From NCBI GenBank assembly GCA_012719125.1, contig JAAYAY010000296.1, positions 1-49,496 of the forward strand: a stretch of 49,496 bases of DNA, given 5' to 3'. How positions within the stretch are numbered: position 1 is the stretch's first letter; every line of letters begins with the position of its first letter. Shown piece after piece: positions 17,361 through 24,534 of this stretch. Source of the DNA: Planctomycetaceae bacterium (GTDB lineage: Bacteria; Planctomycetota; Planctomycetia; Pirellulales; Thermoguttaceae). A program made the position numbers and the translations under genes. The notes under the pieces were generated by a model, which saw nothing but the letters and a program-made list of their open reading frames with translations, had not been told where the DNA came from and did no database searches.

Positions 17361-18146
17361 CTATACTTGAAGCATGTAGTCAATAACGCCGTCGATCGAC
17401 TGACCGCCGTCGATTACAAAAGTCTGACCTACAATAAAACGCGACTTGTCCACGTCGGCGAGAAGAAGCATCATCGGGGTGACGTCTTCAACTCGCCCCA
17501 GTTCGCCAACCGGTATCTTGCGCTTGAACGCGTTGGTTTCTTCATCCGAATACCTGCCGGTAGCCTTGGTCAGAATGAATCCGGGCGCGATGCAGTTCAC
17601 GTTGATTCCGTATTTCGCGACCTCTGCTCCAAGCGACTTGGTGAGCATATCCAGCCCCGCCTTTGCCACGCAGTATGGCAGCGCCTTGCGTTTCACCCAG
17701 GAAACGGTACCGTGAATCGAGCCTACGTTGATGATTCTTCCGGGAGTCTTTTTCTGAATCATGTCGCGAACCGCGACCCGGGAGCAATAGGCGGCCGCGT
17801 TCAGGTTGAGGTTGATCTGGGAGTCCCAGTAATCGACCGGCATGCTCTCAAAGCCGCCGCCAGGTATCTTCAAGGCGCCGCCCGCGTTGTTGACAAGGAC
17901 GTCGATCCTTCCGAAATCCGCAATGAACCTCTCCAGCATCTTCTCGCAGTCGGAAGAGGAACTCACATCGGCGTGGTAGACCTCGGCTCTGCGTCCCAGA
18001 TCGCGGATTCTTGCGGCGGTTTCCTCGGCGCCGTCAGGGTCCTTACAATAGTTGACCCCGACGTCGTAGCCCGCTTGGGCAAAAGCCACGGCCGCCGCCG
18101 CGCCGATCCCGTGGGAAGAGCCCGTAATCAGGATATTTCTCGCCAT
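17361..18146 (-). CDS. Short-chain dehydrogenase/reductase (SDR)
   Basis: A 261-residue classical SDR. The cofactor motif is TGSSHGIG, followed by NNAGG. The catalytic residues are Ser in NVGSIHG and Tyr/Lys in YCVAK. The C-terminus ends in the usual VIDGGQS segment. It resembles 3-oxoacyl-ACP reductase/glucose dehydrogenase-type SDRs and probably oxidises a secondary alcohol with NAD(P). Two ATG codons (18152 and 18146) are possible. The second has AGGG at better spacing and gives the natural start MARNILITGS. It is the first gene of the SDR-dehydratase-flavoprotein-symporter unit, 143 bp after the ROK gene. Dehydrogenase plus dehydratase is the usual opening of a non-phosphorylative sugar-acid route, which is inference here. 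Confidence 0.88.
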   Translation of the reverse strand: MARNILITGSSHGIGAAAAVAFAQAGYDVGVNYCKDPDGAEETAARIRDLGRRAEVYHADVSSSSDCEKMLERFIADFGRIDVLVNNAGGALKIPGGGFESMPVDYWDSQINLNLNAAAYCSRVAVRDMIQKKTPGRIINVGSIHGTVSWVKRKALPYCVAKAGLDMLTKSLGAEVAKYGINVNCIAPGFILTKATGRYSDEETNAFKRKIPVGELGRVEDVTPMMLLLADVDKSRFIVGQTFVIDGGQSIDGVIDYMLQV

Positions 18147-18199
18147 TTGCATGCCCTAGCGGATCTGTACCGAATTCTGTGCTCGTGATGCTGGGGGAA

Positions 18200-18212
18200 G
18201 GGGACAGTCCCC
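18200..18212. repeat. Small palindrome GGGGACAGTCCCC
   Basis: A perfect palindrome around a single central base, inside the 143-bp gap between the ROK gene and the SDR gene. It could be an operator for the SDR unit, part of a terminator after ROK, or a member of the dispersed GGGGACAGTCCCC mini-repeat class. The sequence alone does not decide. Confidence 0.45.
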
Positions 18213-18289
18213 CTTGAGCGGCTGTTTGTATCATGTGTGATTCAATTAGACGCCCTGAGTTTTGCCGTGTCAATAGTGGAATGGGACGG

Positions 18290-19429
18290 TCAGAAAAACT
18301 CTTCGTAGGCCAGGCGTGCCGCCCCCATCGCAGATTGCCGTTCTCCCAGGATCGAGATATCCATGGAAACGCCTTCCAGGCGTTCGGGAGGAATGATCTC
18401 CGTGACATCCCGGATGACGCGATTGAACAGAAAGCCGTCTTTGTGCGACTGTCCGCCGTAGAAAACAACCGCGGTGGGAGAGTAGAGCTGGATCACGCTC
18501 ACGACCCCTACGGAGATATAGGAAGCGGCATTGGAGAGGATTTCCCTTGCATCAGGATCTCCTGCCGCCGCCCGATCCAGGGCCGGTGCGCTATGGAGTT
18601 CAGGACGCCGGGGGATTTTCTCTGCGGCTACTTTCGCCAGACTACGCCCCCCGGAATAGGCTTCAATGCAGCCCTTGAAGCCGCAGGCGCAGAGGTAGTC
18701 GTTTCCGGGTATGTGAATGTGCCCTATGTACCCGACGGGAGCGCCGGGCTGGCTTATCAACAGGTGGTGATTCGCCACAACCCCCGAGCCGATGCCTACT
18801 CCAAGCCCGACGGTCACGAGGCGAGCTTCACCTTTGTGCAAACCGAAATGGTACTCACCCCACGCCGCCGCAGACTGCGTGGGGAGAGCCAATGCGGGCA
18901 CTCCGGCATGAAGAGAGAGTCTGTCGACGACCGGCAGGTTCGCGCCCCATTTGATGCCGAGATTGCCGCCTGACACGACGATGCCGTTGTCCGAATCCAC
19001 ATTGCCCGAAACGGATACCCCGACCCCTTTCAACCGGCTCGGATCGATCCCGCTCTTTTGAAGAACGTCATCATAAAAGGCAAACAGCCATGAGAAGAAG
19101 GCATCCTTTCCGTCGTAACGCGGGGTGGAGATTCTGGCTGAATGCGCTGTCTTGAAAGCGAGATCGCAGACAACGGCCTTGGCGCTTCCCGCCCCGACGT
19201 CAATCCCCACGAAGTACGCGGAATCAGGATTAATACAAAGGGGAATGGTGGGGCGGCCGCGGCCTGACGGCTCGGCTCTTCGGGCAAAGATGGAATTGCT
19301 CTTCAGCAGAGCGTCCACGCCCTTGCACATGGTGCCCCATGGGATTCCGGTTTCCCGATGGATGTCCTTTTTGGAGAAGCTGTTATTCCCCCTGCGGATC
19401 GCATCGGTTATTTGAACGATGTTGCGCAT
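18290..19429 (-). CDS. ROK family protein, probable transcriptional repressor
   Basis: A 379-residue ROK protein. Residues about 15-50 (FSKKDIHRETGIPWGTMCKG) form an N-terminal winged helix-turn-helix, so it is a regulator rather than a plain sugar kinase. The actin-like ATPase fold begins FVGIDVGAGSAKAVVCDL (about 73-90). The zinc motif is CACGFKGC (Cys247, Cys249, Cys254) with His237. The segment that normally holds the catalytic Asp of ROK kinases (usually ND) reads LPTQSAAAWGE, so kinase activity is probably lost. I chose ATG 19429: it starts at the helix-turn-helix and overlaps the MBL gene by 22 bp. The frame is open to 19603, but that extension lies inside the MBL gene. Likely controls the surrounding catabolic cluster in response to a sugar-like ligand. 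Confidence 0.87.
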   Translation of the reverse strand: MRNIVQITDAIRRGNNSFSKKDIHRETGIPWGTMCKGVDALLKSNSIFARRAEPSGRGRPTIPLCINPDSAYFVGIDVGAGSAKAVVCDLAFKTAHSARISTPRYDGKDAFFSWLFAFYDDVLQKSGIDPSRLKGVGVSVSGNVDSDNGIVVSGGNLGIKWGANLPVVDRLSLHAGVPALALPTQSAAAWGEYHFGLHKGEARLVTVGLGVGIGSGVVANHHLLISQPGAPVGYIGHIHIPGNDYLCACGFKGCIEAYSGGRSLAKVAAEKIPRRPELHSAPALDRAAAGDPDAREILSNAASYISVGVVSVIQLYSPTAVVFYGGQSHKDGFLFNRVIRDVTEIIPPERLEGVSMDISILGERQSAMGAARLAYEEFF

Positions 19430-20298
19430 GGATTCCCGGTTTTCAGGTGTTCTGTTACCGTGTAAAGCGCCAGGAAGAGAAACGCCGGTTGTTGACCGTT
19501 CACTCGTTGGATCAGTTCCCTGGCAATACTCGCGGGTTCGTGCTCGCCGGAATACCGGATCTCGGCAATCAGCTTGTCGTAGAGATCGACCAGGCGAGAG
19601 CATTCATTCAAGTAGGCGCGAACGTCTTCGCGTCCAATCGCCGTGGCGCCGACGGGCAGATATGGATGCCCGGCAATGAGGTTGGCGATGTCCATATCGC
19701 CCAGACGTCCCAGCGAGGCACGGTAGGCCGGCAGGTTCTGATAGAAGCCGATCCCTTGCAGGACCGTGCCGTTTCCCTGCAGGGAATCGCCGCTGATCAG
19801 GGATTTTGTTGTCTCGTCGTACCAGCAGACCGTGTCGTCGTCGTGTCCTGGGGTATAGACCAGACGGAGCCGGTTGGCAACCCGATCGCCTTCGTCCAGC
19901 ACCAGGTCGGGTTCCACTCCGCGCAGCACCGGAGGCGGTGGGGGGCTGAACTCCGGAAAGCGCGACCGGATGAGCTTGCTGTATTTCAGCGGATCTCTTA
20001 ACTTGTCCAGCGAGCCGCGGTAGGCGGCAATCCTGGCACTGGTGATCTCCCGGAGCCGAAAGTGCCCCCCAATGTGGTCGCCGTGGCAATGGGTGCACAG
20101 CAACCAGTGAATGTCTGCCGGCTCCAAACCTTCCCCACGCAACGCCGGAACCAGGCAGTCATCCACGACTTCGGCATTGGCGCCGCTGTCGATCAACACG
20201 TTTTCCGTTCCCGGAATCAGCACGATTCCGCTCCATAATCCTCCGAACGGTGAGTGGAGAATCTTGATTCCCGACACCACCTCTTCAAATCTCGGCAT
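19408..20298 (-). CDS. MBL-fold metallohydrolase
   Basis: A 296-residue metallo-beta-lactamase-fold hydrolase. The metal motif is THCHGDHIGG (His70, His72, Asp74, His75), followed by a later histidine in YTPGHDDDTVC, an aspartate in LISGDSLQG and a histidine in LIAGHPYLP. The full two-metal site therefore appears present. The fold serves lactonases, glyoxalase II and other hydrolases, so the substrate is open. In this operon a lactone, cyclic amide or thioester would be plausible, but that is inference. The ATG at 20298 has GGAG at six bases and overlaps the DUF2877 stop by 14 bp. The open frame continues upstream inside the DUF2877 gene and should not be used. It overlaps the ROK gene at its 3' end. 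Confidence 0.85.
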   Translation of the reverse strand: MPRFEEVVSGIKILHSPFGGLWSGIVLIPGTENVLIDSGANAEVVDDCLVPALRGEGLEPADIHWLLCTHCHGDHIGGHFRLREITSARIAAYRGSLDKLRDPLKYSKLIRSRFPEFSPPPPPVLRGVEPDLVLDEGDRVANRLRLVYTPGHDDDTVCWYDETTKSLISGDSLQGNGTVLQGIGFYQNLPAYRASLGRLGDMDIANLIAGHPYLPVGATAIGREDVRAYLNECSRLVDLYDKLIAEIRYSGEHEPASIARELIQRVNGQQPAFLFLALYTVTEHLKTGNPCATSFK

Positions 20299-21121
20299 CG
20301 CACACTCCATGAACTCCCAGCACGATTCCGTTGAGCATGTCCGAACCGGAGGTATCCCCGGTTGAAACGAGACGCTCGAGGTTCGCCATGTCGATCTCAT
20401 GTCCAGCCTCCCCAAGAGCGCGGACACCGGCGATAAGCGGCAGAGAGAAACGTCCCTGCCCCGCACATCGCAAGTACTTGAGACTGGCATCCGTGGTATT
20501 GCCTTCGGCCAGTTTCACAACCGCCTCTGTAAACATCGTGTAAAAGGGGGCGGTTGCCCCGGATTCGATCAGAAACCTCAACACCGCCAGCACGCCCAAA
20601 AGCACATCGTCGCCGGATGGCGTAAGCCCGTTACCCAGCCCAACCAGTGAGGCGGCTATCCGCTCGCAAGCAGGCAGGTCATGGTTGCCCAAGGCATTGG
20701 CCAACTCGGCGGAACGCTGTTCCACCTGGGGCGGCATATCGGCGCGGAACCCGGCAAGATCGCGTCGGATCCGCTCTTGGCGTTGAATCCGTTCAGCGGC
20801 GGGGGCCAGTTTGCCTCCCGGAAAAAAAGCATTGTCTCGATTGTTGTCTCCGATCCGAATCGTGATACGGCTTTGCGGGATGGCAATCGTCCCGCTTCGC
20901 TTCAGGACCGGTTCGTCGCAGGAGGTCTGGCCGAGTATGGCGAAGTCAGCGGCCGTCAACACGATGCTGTCGGGAAGCCCCACCCCGGCATCGGGTAGGA
21001 AGGTCAGCAAGGTCTCGTCGAGCACAACATTCACCGCCTGTCGAAAAACCGAATGAACCCGCCCCACCCCTGTCGGCAAGGTAAGAAGACGCTTGCTCAG
21101 ATAGGTTGCTGTCGCATTCAT
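20285..21121 (-). CDS. DUF2877 protein (AllH/YlbF-like)
   Basis: A 278-residue protein with the DUF2877 hallmark LVGLGNGLTPSGDDVLLGVL near residues 159-178. In E. coli the DUF2877 protein (YlbF, renamed AllH) works with FdrA (AllF) and a DUF1116 protein (YlbE, AllG) as oxamate transcarbamylase in anaerobic allantoin use. Here all three families are present in the same order of association, so a multisubunit carbamoyl- or acyl-transfer enzyme is likely. It starts 58 bp after the DUF1116 stop; the ribosome-binding site is weak. It overlaps the MBL gene by 14 bp, suggesting coupled translation. Family assignment is confident; the actual substrate is not known, because allantoin genes are missing. 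Confidence 0.82.
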   Translation of the reverse strand: MNATATYLSKRLLTLPTGVGRVHSVFRQAVNVVLDETLLTFLPDAGVGLPDSIVLTAADFAILGQTSCDEPVLKRSGTIAIPQSRITIRIGDNNRDNAFFPGGKLAPAAERIQRQERIRRDLAGFRADMPPQVEQRSAELANALGNHDLPACERIAASLVGLGNGLTPSGDDVLLGVLAVLRFLIESGATAPFYTMFTEAVVKLAEGNTTDASLKYLRCAGQGRFSLPLIAGVRALGEAGHEIDMANLERLVSTGDTSGSDMLNGIVLGVHGVCDAEI

Positions 21122-21179
21122 GGAATCAGAAAGAAAGCAGTTGCATGATCTGGCGAGCCCCTGACACTTCCTGGCGTGA

Positions 21180-22436
21180 TTACTCCGCGTACTTCTTCCC
21201 GAAGGCCTTCAGCGCCTTCTCGAAACAGCCCATGGGGACCCTGGCACTGCCGGCCCCGATGAGTCCCCCCTCATGATTCAACATGCCGCCATGGATCTCC
21301 GAGGCTATCCCGCGTTTGAGTACCAGGCGGATGTCGATGCCGGCGGGAAGAAACCCGAAGTCCAGGTTCGGAATCGGATAGTTGTGGTTGGACGATATGC
21401 AGATCTCCTGCATTTCCCTGGTCAGGGCCACGGTGTCCTTCACCTTCAATCCGCGCAGGTTGCCGACAACCGGGCTGGCTGCGGCGGCCAGGCCGCCGAG
21501 ACCGGCGCATTCGACGATGCAACTGTCTCCGAGCCAGGGAACCTGATCCTTTTCGCTGTATTGCGACGACGTGTAACGGCCGTTGATCATCGGAGCCGGG
21601 GCGGTAAACCACTCGTCACCGAGGCCGGCCACCTTGATCCCGAATTCGACGCCGTTGCCTCCGAAGGCCACGACCATGGTCGAATGCGACGTGCCCTTGG
21701 CCGACCACAATGCCGAGAGGCTGGCGCCCTGCCCGAAACAGTGGAAGAAGCGTGGGGTTTGGACAATGTAGTCCATGCATTTCAGTAAAGTCGGTTTGTC
21801 GACGTCCATCCGCACCAGATCCGGGAGGATCTGCTTGATGAACATAAGGTCGGAGGCCGACTGGCGGGTATGGTTCTCGTCCCCCATCTGCATGCTTTCG
21901 GCAAGGATGGGTCTCAGGGCGAGGCCGCCGCGCTGGTGGATCAGCTCGCGCATCGCCGGGAACAATTCGTTTTTCATATACCGGAGATTCGCGGCAATCT
22001 CTTCGGTGTAGAGTCCCCATCCGCACAATCCGCCCTGAAACGGCCCTTCGGCCGGAAAGGTGGCCGCACGCTTCCCGGTCCTGCGGTTCTCGACCACCAT
22101 CATCTCCACAGAAGCGGTGATGATGCCGGTGCCCGCCCCGACGGTATTGTGATCCAGGGCGGCACTGACCTTGATCTCTCCCCTTTCGAGCATGGCCATG
22201 GCCTCCGCCTCGGTCGAGGCAAGCCCTTCGAACAACGCCCCGCTGACCATGCCGCGCCGGTGCAGCGGCACCATGTCGGCGAATTCAATGGGCGGACCGG
22301 AATGCAAAATCATGTTCTCTTCCAAGCCCTCGACCGCCTGCCCTGCCGGCAGAATGTCCACCCAGACCGGATCGGCGTTGATGAGTTCGCCCACGGCCTT
22401 TTCGTTGGCCGCCGCGATTCTCTCTTTGATCGTCAT
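21180..22436 (-). CDS. DUF1116 protein (AllG/YlbE-like)
   Basis: A 418-residue DUF1116 protein. Recognisable blocks are FADMVPLHRRGMVSGALFEG, ALDHNTVGAGTGIITASVEM, ENHTRQSASDLMFIKQILP, FHCFGQGASLSALWSA and the C-terminal LNHEGGLIGAGSARVPMGCF. The E. coli member (YlbE/AllG) is a subunit of oxamate transcarbamylase with FdrA and a DUF2877 protein. GGGAGA precedes the ATG at 22436, and the gene starts 21 bp after the small FdrA-type gene. Length is normal for the family (about 420-470). It is probably cytoplasmic and forms a complex with its neighbours. Substrate is not predicted from sequence. Confidence 0.85.
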   Translation of the reverse strand: MTIKERIAAANEKAVGELINADPVWVDILPAGQAVEGLEENMILHSGPPIEFADMVPLHRRGMVSGALFEGLASTEAEAMAMLERGEIKVSAALDHNTVGAGTGIITASVEMMVVENRRTGKRAATFPAEGPFQGGLCGWGLYTEEIAANLRYMKNELFPAMRELIHQRGGLALRPILAESMQMGDENHTRQSASDLMFIKQILPDLVRMDVDKPTLLKCMDYIVQTPRFFHCFGQGASLSALWSAKGTSHSTMVVAFGGNGVEFGIKVAGLGDEWFTAPAPMINGRYTSSQYSEKDQVPWLGDSCIVECAGLGGLAAAASPVVGNLRGLKVKDTVALTREMQEICISSNHNYPIPNLDFGFLPAGIDIRLVLKRGIASEIHGGMLNHEGGLIGAGSARVPMGCFEKALKAFGKKYAE

Positions 22437-22457
22437 AGTGCTCGTCTCCCTGCCGCC

Positions 22458-22649
22458 TTACAGTAGATCCTCAAGCAACGTGTCGATCTCCGGATCGCGA
22501 TTGACCGGCGGCCGCCAGTTGACCTGGACCACCTGGACCCCCTGGCTCCTCAGCGATTCCGTGAAGCTTTGAAGTCCGATGTTGACTACCTTCAGCGGCT
22601 TGTGGACCACCTTCGGCGGCGTGCAGTGTGCTGTCTTCATATCTGACAT
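22458..22649 (-). CDS. Small FdrA C-terminal-domain protein
   Basis: A 63-residue protein. The core PLKVVNIGLQSF, then QGVQVVQVNWRPPV and a leucine-rich end match the last segment of longer FdrA proteins and the stand-alone 'fdrA domain protein' of some anaerobes. E. coli FdrA is about 555 residues. Here FdrA (513) plus this piece (63) add up to about that size, so the subunit is split in two genes. GGAG lies nine bases before the ATG at 22649, and the start follows the FdrA stop by 12 bp. It is a real gene by position and conservation, not a frameshift product, because it has its own ribosome-binding site and start. Confidence 0.8.
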   Translation of the reverse strand: MSDMKTAHCTPPKVVHKPLKVVNIGLQSFTESLRSQGVQVVQVNWRPPVNRDPEIDTLLEDLL

Positions 22650-22661
22650 GTCTGAATTCTC

Positions 22662-24203
22662 CTATGAAAGTGCCTTTAGGAAAGCAGACGCCAGCCTGGT
22701 GCTCTGATAGTTGCTGGCGGTTACGATCACACCGGCCTCCCGAAGCTCGCGCTCGCGCGTTCCGACATCCTGCGGATCGTTTTCCGAACCGCAGACGGCG
22801 GCGATCATCGTCAGGGCCCCGTTGCGTCTGGCCAGTGCTTCGGCACACGCCTCGGTAAAAGGAGTAATAGGATCTTCATTGACACCCGGTCCCGTGATGA
22901 AATCCAGCAGGATGACCGCCACTTCCGAATCTTCCACCTCCTGACGGAAACGTTTGAGGCGCTGTTCCAAATCGAAAACCGGGTGCGGGCTTTCCCGAGT
23001 GAAGTCTTCCGAACCCATATCGACCAGCGTATGTCCGACACTCTTACGCGGGTCTGCAAGCTGTTTGGCATAGGGCGTTTTCAGGTTGCAGAACAAGCCG
23101 ATATCCGGACAGCTCTTGTGGAAATGGATCAGGCTTTCCTCCGCGAACGTGCCTCCGCAATAGATGCCGCGCAGATACTTCTGCCCCTCGGCATACTTGG
23201 CGGTCTCGCGCCGGACGATTTCGTCGATTTCCGCCGTGGTGTAGCCGAAATCCGTCTCCCGGCCCGTCGCCGCCTTCACCGCCTGAAGCGCGGCCGCCTC
23301 CAGGCTGAATGCCGGGATGACCCGATGAGCTGCAAAAAGCTCGTCGTCGCTGCCGAGAAAAACCGCAATCACCGGCTTGTCCTCGATCTTGTCTGCGGCA
23401 TCGAGGACGTTTTCCATCACCGCCCGATCCGCGAGTTTGGATACGAGCACGATCACCTCCGTGGCGGGATCCGCCGCCAAACGCTTCATGCCCTTGAGCA
23501 TCGAGATGCCCCCGATCTGCGGATAGAGGTCGCGCCCCCCGGTGCCGATCAGCGCTGAAACCCCCGAACCGGCCTTTTCGACAATGCAGGCCACCTCCTG
23601 CGCCCCGCTGCCGGAGGCCGCCACGATCCCAACCGGACCGCTTCCGACGATGCTGCCGGTGGCCAGCGCCACGCCGCCTAGCAACCCCACTCCGCAGTCC
23701 GGCCCCATGACCAGCACGTCTTTTTCTTCCCCAAGTCGTTTCAGGTGCAATTCCTCTTCGAGAGAGACGTTGTCGCTGAAGATGAAGACATCCAGCCCCA
23801 TGTTGATCGCCTTCTCCGCCTCCGCCGCCGCATACTCGCCAGGCAGGGAGATCAGGCAAAGATCGCAATCGGCAGCCTCTGAGCCGGCCTCTTCCAGCGT
23901 GTTGAAACTGGCTCCGTCCTCCTGGGCCGTCCCCTTGTGATCCAGCCGATCCACGACCTGCCCATACGCCGTCTCCAGCGCCGCCTCGTCTTTCGCTTCG
24001 ATCGCCACGATCAGGTCACCCGAGCCCGTCCCGTCGGAAAACTTAAAACCGAGCCCCCGCAACACTTCCAGATTGGCCGGAGTGCCCATCTGCACCTCAA
24101 CCAGATCAACGCCACAGCTTCGTTTCACACGGTCCGCAATTCCCATCAGCGTGACCGAATCGGCATAGCGGTTCCTCTGAACAAACGTCTTCTGTACCGA
24201 CAT
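22662..24203 (-). CDS. fdrA: FdrA-like acyl-CoA synthetase-fold protein
   Basis: A 513-residue FdrA-family protein with succinyl-CoA synthetase-like architecture. VMGPDCGVGLLG (about 165-176), GIVAASGSGAQEV (192-204) and GTGGRDLYP (220-228) match the GPNCPG, serine-containing and GIGG loops of the CoA-ligase alpha subunit. The phosphohistidine position of true ligases is not evident to me. FdrA (AllF) is the large subunit of E. coli oxamate transcarbamylase. Among three candidate starts (GTG 24212, ATG 24209, ATG 24203), the last has AGGAG at eight bases and gives MSVQKTFVQRN. It is the first gene of the cluster, behind the promoter candidate at 24260-24287. The C-terminal domain of longer FdrA proteins is supplied by the next small gene. 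Confidence 0.87.
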   Translation of the reverse strand: MSVQKTFVQRNRYADSVTLMGIADRVKRSCGVDLVEVQMGTPANLEVLRGLGFKFSDGTGSGDLIVAIEAKDEAALETAYGQVVDRLDHKGTAQEDGASFNTLEEAGSEAADCDLCLISLPGEYAAAEAEKAINMGLDVFIFSDNVSLEEELHLKRLGEEKDVLVMGPDCGVGLLGGVALATGSIVGSGPVGIVAASGSGAQEVACIVEKAGSGVSALIGTGGRDLYPQIGGISMLKGMKRLAADPATEVIVLVSKLADRAVMENVLDAADKIEDKPVIAVFLGSDDELFAAHRVIPAFSLEAAALQAVKAATGRETDFGYTTAEIDEIVRRETAKYAEGQKYLRGIYCGGTFAEESLIHFHKSCPDIGLFCNLKTPYAKQLADPRKSVGHTLVDMGSEDFTRESPHPVFDLEQRLKRFRQEVEDSEVAVILLDFITGPGVNEDPITPFTEACAEALARRNGALTMIAAVCGSENDPQDVGTRERELREAGVIVTASNYQSTRLASAFLKALS

Positions 24204-24534
24204 TGACATCACTCCTGGAGCCTAGCCTGCAACAGCAGTTGCCGCCGCCTTTTATATCTATTATGATTTTATTGATCCGATGGTCAATGCGTTCGACTTG
24301 TTCACGCCGGGCAATTTCTTCACGGCGGCGTGCCACTGGGGATTCTGCGCTCGTTGGTAACGGCGCATGGCCCCTCGCCCGGGCCTGCCCAGTCACGATG
24401 TGCCAGCAGGAGTTGCTCTCAGCACAGCTCGGAAGCCAGAGACGGATGAACCACAGATAGTATCCCCCGTTTGCCGGATCAACCCGTCGTGCATGGCACG
24501 AGAGTTGCGACTCCCGAGAGACGGGGCTCTTTCA
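24204..24534. other. Intergenic region upstream of the fdrA operon
   Basis: About 330 bp between fdrA and the downstream end of the sugar-isomerase-like gene, both on the minus strand. Apart from the promoter candidate I see no gene and no clear terminator. The short open frames here show no recognisable family. Confidence 0.45.
24260..24287 (-). promoter_or_regulatory. Candidate sigma-70-type promoter for the fdrA operon
   Basis: On the minus strand TTGACC (24287-24282) and CATAAT (24265-24260) are separated by 16 bases, inside an AT-rich patch that stands out from its GC-rich surroundings. They lie about 60 bases before the fdrA start. A shifted -10 (TAATAG) would give an 18-base spacer. 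This is a pattern match only. Confidence 0.5.
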
